Assembly: GCF_022048975.1 (NCBI RefSeq) | Contig: NZ_JAKMHX010000038.1 | Location: 186,001 to 250,000 of the forward strand | Reading direction: 5' to 3' | DNA length: 64,000 nt | Source: Sporosarcina cyprini | GTDB lineage: Bacteria > Bacillota > Bacilli > Bacillales_A > Planococcaceae | Part shown: positions 56,279-64,000 of the stretch, piece after piece | How the letters are laid out: each line of letters begins with the position of its first letter | How positions within the stretch are numbered: position 1 is the first letter of the stretch | Made by a program: the position numbers and the translations under genes | The notes under the pieces: model-generated | Told to the model about the DNA's origin: nothing | Database searches by the model: none | The model's input: only the letters and a program-made list of their open reading frames with translations

Positions 56279-58507
56279 TTACAGCGCGTCTGTCCGTTCC
56301 TCACCATCCGGCAAGTATTTCAGCAAACCGAGTTTGCTAAGTCCATTTTTGATTTTCGTTGTATAGCCGAGTTTTTCACTAGACAAATATGACGCTTTGG
56401 ATGCGATCATCTCTTCTAGTACAGGGAGAAAGCTTGGATCGATCGGCTCCCATAAGCTATAAGAATTGATGAGGTCCTCTAAGGTCAAATGCTTGTAATC
56501 ATCGCCTTTATAGCCATAGTCCGGTGAGATGCGATACCAAATATCCCCGTTATCCCGAATCCAATCATCCTTGTTAATGACGATCGCATTTTGGATCGAC
56601 TTTGCCGTTTCCAAGTACCTATCGTCCCCGAATTCGTTGTACGCCATCAATAGGATGTTCATGCCGCCGAGTACGTGGTTCATGGACGCGTGCGTCGGTC
56701 CTTCCTGTATGATCGGGAAATAGTCCGAAATATAGTACGCATCTTTAGAGACAGGGATTACATGACCCTGCTCTTTTTGTGAGACTAATAAATCCGCATA
56801 ATTTCGTAGCGGTTCTTTATACTCGCTAATATCGAACTCATCGCCGCTCCGATAATAAAACAATGCGATCTGTTCATTGAATCGGGTGTCAATGAACGGA
56901 GCTGTGATGCCATATAGCCCTTTCAGATACGTACTCGTCACTTCCGTTTCCCAATACGGCTTATCGCCCCTGAAGTTTTTCAAATTAACGAATGCATTAT
57001 AAATCAAGTTTTCAAAGTATCGGTCCTGCTGTTCATGGAACAACGTCATTGCCCGATCTTCTTTCATAAGCAACAAACTTCTGCCGTACCCCTGCCCATT
57101 TTCCGGCAGTGGTTCTGTTGTCGTCACCATCTTATTGAAGGGGCCGATCGCAGTATACCAATTGTTCCGTTTCTTATAGTATTGTGCGCTCTCTAGCATC
57201 CATGATTCCCGATGTGCATCTTTGTTGAAGAGCATATTCTCCGAATTCAAATACCATTGATCGACTATGTCATTCCCTTTAGATTTCAAGGCATGGACGG
57301 ACATAAAAGTGGAGCCGACTTGGGTAAATGACAATGATTCCTCTTCGGCGAGCAGTTCACGCATCCGGCTATGGCCGCCTTCCGCATAGTCCATTGCAAG
57401 CTGCCTGGAACGGTAGGATTGGCCAACCATCCGCTCCTGCACCGACCCGTCCTCATTGAGAAAACGAAGGACGCCCGTTGGATAGGATGTCAGATCTGCA
57501 TTAAACAAATCCTCGCTATTCCGTTTAATTGGATGCTGGTCAAACCGGTACAGCTCATAGCTGTCCACGTAGTTTTCCTTTTGCAAGACATCGACCGTAA
57601 CCGCTTCGCCCGTTGGATTTTCCAGCTTGGAGAACAGGAAGTAGTCCCCATTATCAAATGATCGAACGGTCAATTCGATCGTTGTTCCTTCTTCGCCTAC
57701 CTCGTAAAGATAAGTATTATCTCTGGAGAAATCGTTATCAATTCGGGTATGACCTGTAAATTGGATCGGTTTTTCGGAACGCAAGTAGATTGGATGTTCA
57801 TCAAATGAAACCTTCTCTAAATGCATTCGCCCTATTGCAGGAGAAAAGTCTGGTGATTGAATTGCTGCCGACAACTCATAATTTTTATCGTCAGGTCCCA
57901 TGTTCTTTTCTTTCATCGCATTGTAAAGCACGGCTGAGAAGGTGGCACGGTCGACTGCTCCTCTTTCAAGCAACGCTTTTTTCTGAACCGGGTTTTTGAT
58001 TCTGAATAACGCAGCCTTTCCTTGTCTTTGACTGTCAGCTGGCCAGATTTCCTCTATCTTATCATCAGTTAACTCGAAGGCTTGGCGAATTGCCGTTTTC
58101 AACTGGCCGATTGTCATTACGCTCTCTTTCGTCAACAAGCCATTGGCAGGTGTTTGAAAAATTCCAGCGTTATGCATCGCTTGTATGAGCAATTCTTCAT
58201 TCTCATAACCCTTACCTGATTCATCTGGCAATCCTGGTATGGATTTAGCACGATTGAATGCCTGCGCTGCTTCTCCCATCGTCATCGCAGTGGATGGGCG
58301 GAATTGCAAATCGCGATATCCCGTCATGATTCCTTGATCTACTAGCCACATAATTTCATTTTTAGCCCAAAACTCATTTGTAATATCGGTAAAGGGAGTC
58401 ACCCTCTCCTCTTGAACTGCCCGGCGTTCATTGGCTTCTGCATTCGGCGCGGTCACCAGTACAGCTGCAACGAGAATGAGAAATGCAAATCTCATCAATT
58501 TTTTCAT
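56279..58507 (-). CDS. Secreted SLH-domain protein with C5-epimerase-like C-terminal region
   Basis: 742 aa. Signal peptide MKKLMRFAFLILVAAVLVTA followed by PNAEANE. One clear S-layer homology domain at about 35-85 (FTDITNEFWAKNEIMWLVDQ, MTGYRDLQFRPSTAMTMGEA) and two weaker ones to about 200 (MTIGQLKTAIRQAFEL, VDRATFSAVLYNAM), which would anchor it to pyruvylated wall polymer. The middle (210-350) is beta-rich. The C-terminal 350 residues are helical and aromatic and contain GPTHASMNHVLGGMNILLMAYNEFG, recalling D-glucuronyl C5-epimerase C-terminal domains; substrate unknown. GAGGTGA precedes the ATG. It stands alone between pyrE and the 20-bp array. No terminator is evident. Confidence 0.8.
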   Translation of the reverse strand: MKKLMRFAFLILVAAVLVTAPNAEANERRAVQEERVTPFTDITNEFWAKNEIMWLVDQGIMTGYRDLQFRPSTAMTMGEAAQAFNRAKSIPGLPDESGKGYENEELLIQAMHNAGIFQTPANGLLTKESVMTIGQLKTAIRQAFELTDDKIEEIWPADSQRQGKAALFRIKNPVQKKALLERGAVDRATFSAVLYNAMKEKNMGPDDKNYELSAAIQSPDFSPAIGRMHLEKVSFDEHPIYLRSEKPIQFTGHTRIDNDFSRDNTYLYEVGEEGTTIELTVRSFDNGDYFLFSKLENPTGEAVTVDVLQKENYVDSYELYRFDQHPIKRNSEDLFNADLTSYPTGVLRFLNEDGSVQERMVGQSYRSRQLAMDYAEGGHSRMRELLAEEESLSFTQVGSTFMSVHALKSKGNDIVDQWYLNSENMLFNKDAHRESWMLESAQYYKKRNNWYTAIGPFNKMVTTTEPLPENGQGYGRSLLLMKEDRAMTLFHEQQDRYFENLIYNAFVNLKNFRGDKPYWETEVTSTYLKGLYGITAPFIDTRFNEQIALFYYRSGDEFDISEYKEPLRNYADLLVSQKEQGHVIPVSKDAYYISDYFPIIQEGPTHASMNHVLGGMNILLMAYNEFGDDRYLETAKSIQNAIVINKDDWIRDNGDIWYRISPDYGYKGDDYKHLTLEDLINSYSLWEPIDPSFLPVLEEMIASKASYLSSEKLGYTTKIKNGLSKLGLLKYLPDGEERTDAL

Positions 58508-58592
58508 CTGTTGATCTTCACCTCATTCACCATGATACACCATTCAGTTTACCATCAATTACAAAATAGGTATATACTGTCGAATCCTGCGT

Positions 58593-58631
58593 AAAAAAGC
58601 GTTATGCCCTGTGAAAAGACATAACGCTTTG
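58593..58631 (-). terminator. Rho-independent terminator of the pyr operon
   Basis: On the minus strand AAGCGTTATG and CATAACGCTT pair around a 13-base loop, followed by six T. Directly after pyrE. Confidence 0.9.
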
Positions 58632-58649
58632 CATTCACAACTTATTTTA

Positions 58650-59276
58650 TTACAACAAGCCTTCTTTCAACTTTCCATGCCACGCCAGCAGTCCATCCAT
58701 TGATTCATTGCTGATTGCTCCGCTTTCAACTGCAGCTTCTGCTAATGAACCGAAATTAGTCAAGCTTTTGTAGACGAGCCCTGCTTCAGAAAAAGCAGAG
58801 TCCGCGCTTGCCAATTCATATGTAAAGATTGAAACGACACCCGTCACTTCGACTCCTTCTGACCGTAAAGCTTCTACTGCGTTCAAACTGCTTCCTCCAG
58901 TGGAAATCAAATCTTCGATAATGACGGCTTTGTCATTTGCAGCCGCTTTCCCTTCAATTTGCTTGCTTCTGCCATGTCCCTTTGCTTTCGAGCGGATGTA
59001 AACCATCGGGAGCCCAAGGATATCCGCAACCCACGCAGCGTGCGGTATGCCTGCTGTTGCTGTCCCGGCAATTAAAGTAGTTTCTGGGAAATGAGTGCGA
59101 ACTAGTTCAGCAAGTCCTTCCGCGATTTGTTTGCGGCCGTTTGGATCGGACATTGTTAACCGGTTATCGCAGTATATAGGTGATTGAATACCGGATGCCC
59201 ATGTAAAGGGATCGTTCGGGCTTAATTCAACTGCACCGACATTCAACAAAATTTTAGCAATTTCCTTTTGACTCAT
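58650..59276 (-). CDS. pyrE: Orotate phosphoribosyltransferase
   Basis: 208 aa. Joins orotate to PRPP to make OMP. The PRPP-binding motif is AVIIEDLISTGGSSLNAVEAL near residue 118; the flexible loop KAKGHGRSKQIEGKA precedes it; FTWASGIQSPIYCDNR is the N-terminal substrate region. The ATG at 59276 lies two bases after the pyrF stop, with AAAGGA in the end of pyrF. Last gene of the operon. Confidence 0.96.
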   Translation of the reverse strand: MSQKEIAKILLNVGAVELSPNDPFTWASGIQSPIYCDNRLTMSDPNGRKQIAEGLAELVRTHFPETTLIAGTATAGIPHAAWVADILGLPMVYIRSKAKGHGRSKQIEGKAAANDKAVIIEDLISTGGSSLNAVEALRSEGVEVTGVVSIFTYELASADSAFSEAGLVYKSLTNFGSLAEAAVESGAISNESMDGLLAWHGKLKEGLL

Positions 59277-59278
59277 AA

Positions 59279-61669
<2,391 letters not shown>

Positions 61670-61673
<4 letters not shown>

Positions 61674-64000
61674 AGTACCACCTGTTGTTTTGGCATATGG
61701 TCTGTCTGGAAGGACATCGATTCAATCACACGGAGCATAGCATCCGCCGTATCGATGGACGTCAGGCATGGAATTCCGTTTTCAACAGACTCCCTGCGAA
61801 TTCTGAAACCATCACGCTCAGGCTGTTTGCCCTTCGTCAATGTGTTAATGACCAGTTGTGCTTCCCCTTTTTGGATCACATCCAATAAAGTCGGACCTTC
61901 CGCCCCTATTTTCCCTACTGTTTTTACGTTCATTCCGGCAGCTTCCAACACTTTCGCTGTGCCTTCCGTCGCCAAAATCCGATAGCCAATCTTGATGAAT
62001 CTTTCAGCGAGGTCAACCATTTCCTCTTTATCCTTGTCGGATACAGTCATCAGCACGGAGCCGTACTCTTTAATTTGCATGCCGGCTGCAACTAGTCCTT
62101 TATATAAAGCTTTTTCAAGTGTAATGTCTTTCCCCATAACTTCTCCCGTTGATTTCATCTCAGGTCCGAGCGTGATATCCACTCTTCGAAGCTTAGCGAA
62201 TGAGAATACCGGCACTTTGACATAAACCCCGGCTGGAGCCTGGGCAAGCCCTGTCTTATACCCTTGCTCTGTGATGGATTGGCCAAGTATGGCTTTCGTT
62301 GCGATATTGGCCATCGGCAGATTTGTAATCTTGCTTAAGAATGGTACAGTCCGGCTGGAACGCGGGTTTACCTCGATAACATATACTTGGCCTTCCGAGA
62401 TAACAAATTGGATGTTAAGCAACCCTTTGATGTTCAATCCGATTGCAAGCCGTTTCGTATAATCGACGATTGTCTCCACCATCGATGCCGATAGGTTTTG
62501 CGGCGGATAAACGGCGATCGAGTCCCCGGAGTGAACGCCAGCGCGTTCAATATGTTCCATGATGCCTGGAATCAATACATTGACTCCGTCGCAAATGGCA
62601 TCCACTTCAATTTCGGTTCCTGTCAAATAGCGGTCGATCAGAACCGGATGCGCCGGGCTCGCTTCCACAGCATGTTCCATGTAGTGGAGCAATTCTTCTT
62701 CCCGATAAACGATTTCCATCGCCCGTCCGCCGAGTACATAAGATGGTCTGACGAGTACAGGGTAGCCGATTTCATTCGCAATAACGACTGCTTCCTCAAC
62801 AGATACGGCTGTTTTGCCAAGCGGCTGTGGGATTCCGATTTCACGAAGAGCCTTCTCGAACTTATCTCGATTTTCAGCTCGGTCGATATCTTCAAGGGAT
62901 GTGCCGATAATGTTGACTCCCCGTTCTTCCAATGCGTCAGCTAGATTGATGGCTGTCTGCCCTCCAAATTGGACGATGACTCCTTCTGGCTGCTCCAAAT
63001 CGATAATATGCATGACATCTTCAATTGTCAGAGGTTCGAAATATAATTTATCCGAAATCGAGAAGTCTGTTGATACCGTCTCCGGATTGTTGTTGATAAT
63101 GATTGCTTCGTAACCCGCTTGCTGGATTGCCCATACGGAATGGACTGTCGCATAGTCGAATTCGACGCCTTGCCCAATCCGTATTGGACCTGAGCCAAGG
63201 ACGACAACACTTTTCTTATCCGATTTAACTGATTCGTTCTCTTCCTCGTAAGTTCCATAAAAATACGGCGTATCTGACTCATATTCACCCGCGCATGTAT
63301 CGACTTTTTTATACACCGGAATAATCCCATTTTCTTTACGGAAATCGTATACTTCCCGTTGCTCTTTATTCCATAATGCAGCAACCGTCACATCAGAAAA
63401 GCCCATTCGCTTCGCTTTATAAAGAACATCTACGTTGAATGGATCGGCTTGCAACTCCCTTTCCATTGCCACGATCTTCTCTAGTTTCCGTAAGAAAAAC
63501 AGGTCGATCTGGCTCCAGTCATGGATTGTCTCGATTGTCACTCCGCGTCGCAGCGCCTCACCGATGAAGAAGAGCCGCTCATCCCCAGCCCGTCTGATCC
63601 GCTTTTCAATCCATTCATCCGTCAGTTCATCTGCGTGTTTCAATGAAAGGCCGAATTGGCCAGTCTCCAATGAGCGGACTGCTTTTAAAATCGATTCCTC
63701 GAATGTCCGTCCGATCGCCATCACTTCGCCCGTCGCTTTCATTTGCGTGCCAAGATTTCGCTTTGCAGATTCAAATTTATCGAACGCCCAGCGAGGAATC
63801 TTACTGACGATATAGTCGATCGTCGGCTCGAAGCACGCGTAAGTTGAACCGGTTACCGGGTTTTTCATTTCGTCCAATGTGAGGCCGACTGCGATCTTTG
63901 CAGCCAGCTTGGCAATTGGGTAACCTGTCGCTTTTGAAGCTAGGGCAGAAGAACGGCTTACCCGCGGATTCACTTCAATAATGTAATAGTTGAAACTATG
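61670..64000 (-). CDS. carB: Carbamoyl-phosphate synthase large subunit (5' end outside window)
   Basis: 776 residues visible of about 1065-1070. Makes carbamoyl phosphate from bicarbonate, ATP and ammonia supplied by the small subunit. The visible part starts inside the first ATP-grasp domain ([21 protein letters not shown]) and continues through the oligomerisation region, the second ATP-grasp ([51 protein letters not shown]), and the C-terminal MGS-like allosteric domain ([37 protein letters not shown]). The frame runs open to the window edge. In the pyr operon it is the pyrimidine-regulated form (pyrAB in B. subtilis). Confidence 0.97.

Overview
The window is a contiguous piece of a low-to-mid GC Bacillota chromosome. 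Gene content and order follow the Bacillus subtilis pyr - gmk - priA - rpe - plsX - smc - ffh - trmD - sucCD - codY - flagellar backbone almost gene for gene. Protein sequences and the family of intergenic repeats suggest Planococcaceae, and a spoVM-like gene hidden in a short gap suggests an endospore former, so a Sporosarcina-like organism is the best guess. That assignment is inference from recalled family resemblance, not a database search. Nearly everything is on the minus strand, so the operons run from high to low coordinates. Only rpmB and rqcH are on the plus strand.

Layout from high to low coordinate (direction of transcription). 64000-58590: end of the pyrimidine operon, carB (5' end outside the window), pyrK, pyrD, pyrF, pyrE, then a terminator. 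58507-56279: a secreted SLH-domain protein. 56180-55661: 26 exact 20-bp tandem units with no gene. 53846-55537 (+): rqcH. 53631-41120: gmk, rpoZ, coaBC, priA, def, fmt, rsmB, prpC, prkC, rsgA, rpe, thiN, a run covering GMP, CoA, replication restart, protein maturation, serine/threonine signalling and ribosome assembly. 41105-40959: spoVM, convergent with rpmB (+). 40500-39156: about 1.25 kb of nested palindromic repeats. 39099-33216: yloU(asp23), fakA, sdaAB, sdaAA, recG. 32904-24841: fapR, plsX, fabD, fabG, acpP (phospholipid and fatty acid synthesis under FapR), rnc, smc. 24813-18012: ftsY, ylxM, ffh (SRP system), rpsP, khpA, rimM, trmD, rplS, lepB, rbgA. 17876-14859: rnhB, ylqG, ylqH. 14764-8148: sucC, sucD, dprA, topA, trmFO. 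7791-4070: xerC, hslV, hslU, codY. 3770-1: flgB, flgC, fliE, fliF, fliG (3' end outside the window), the start of the large flagellar operon.

Most genes are housekeeping and ordinary. The unusual material lies in the gaps: (1) a 48-codon spoVM-like gene with a TTG start and a basic C-terminal extension ending inside a bidirectional terminator; (2) three families of palindromic elements with shared termini, two families sitting inside copies of the third; (3) a strictly 20-bp-periodic two-type tandem array near rqcH, with a short opposite-strand relative next to rpmB; (4) an SLH surface protein with a C5-epimerase-like C-terminal region between pyrE and rqcH; (5) no remA or yloC gene between gmk and rqcH. 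Many start codons are TTG (xerC, dprA, ftsY, acpP, plsX, fapR, def, fmt, spoVM, flgC), chosen here because a strong ribosome binding site sits 7-10 bases upstream or because the gene is coupled to its neighbour.
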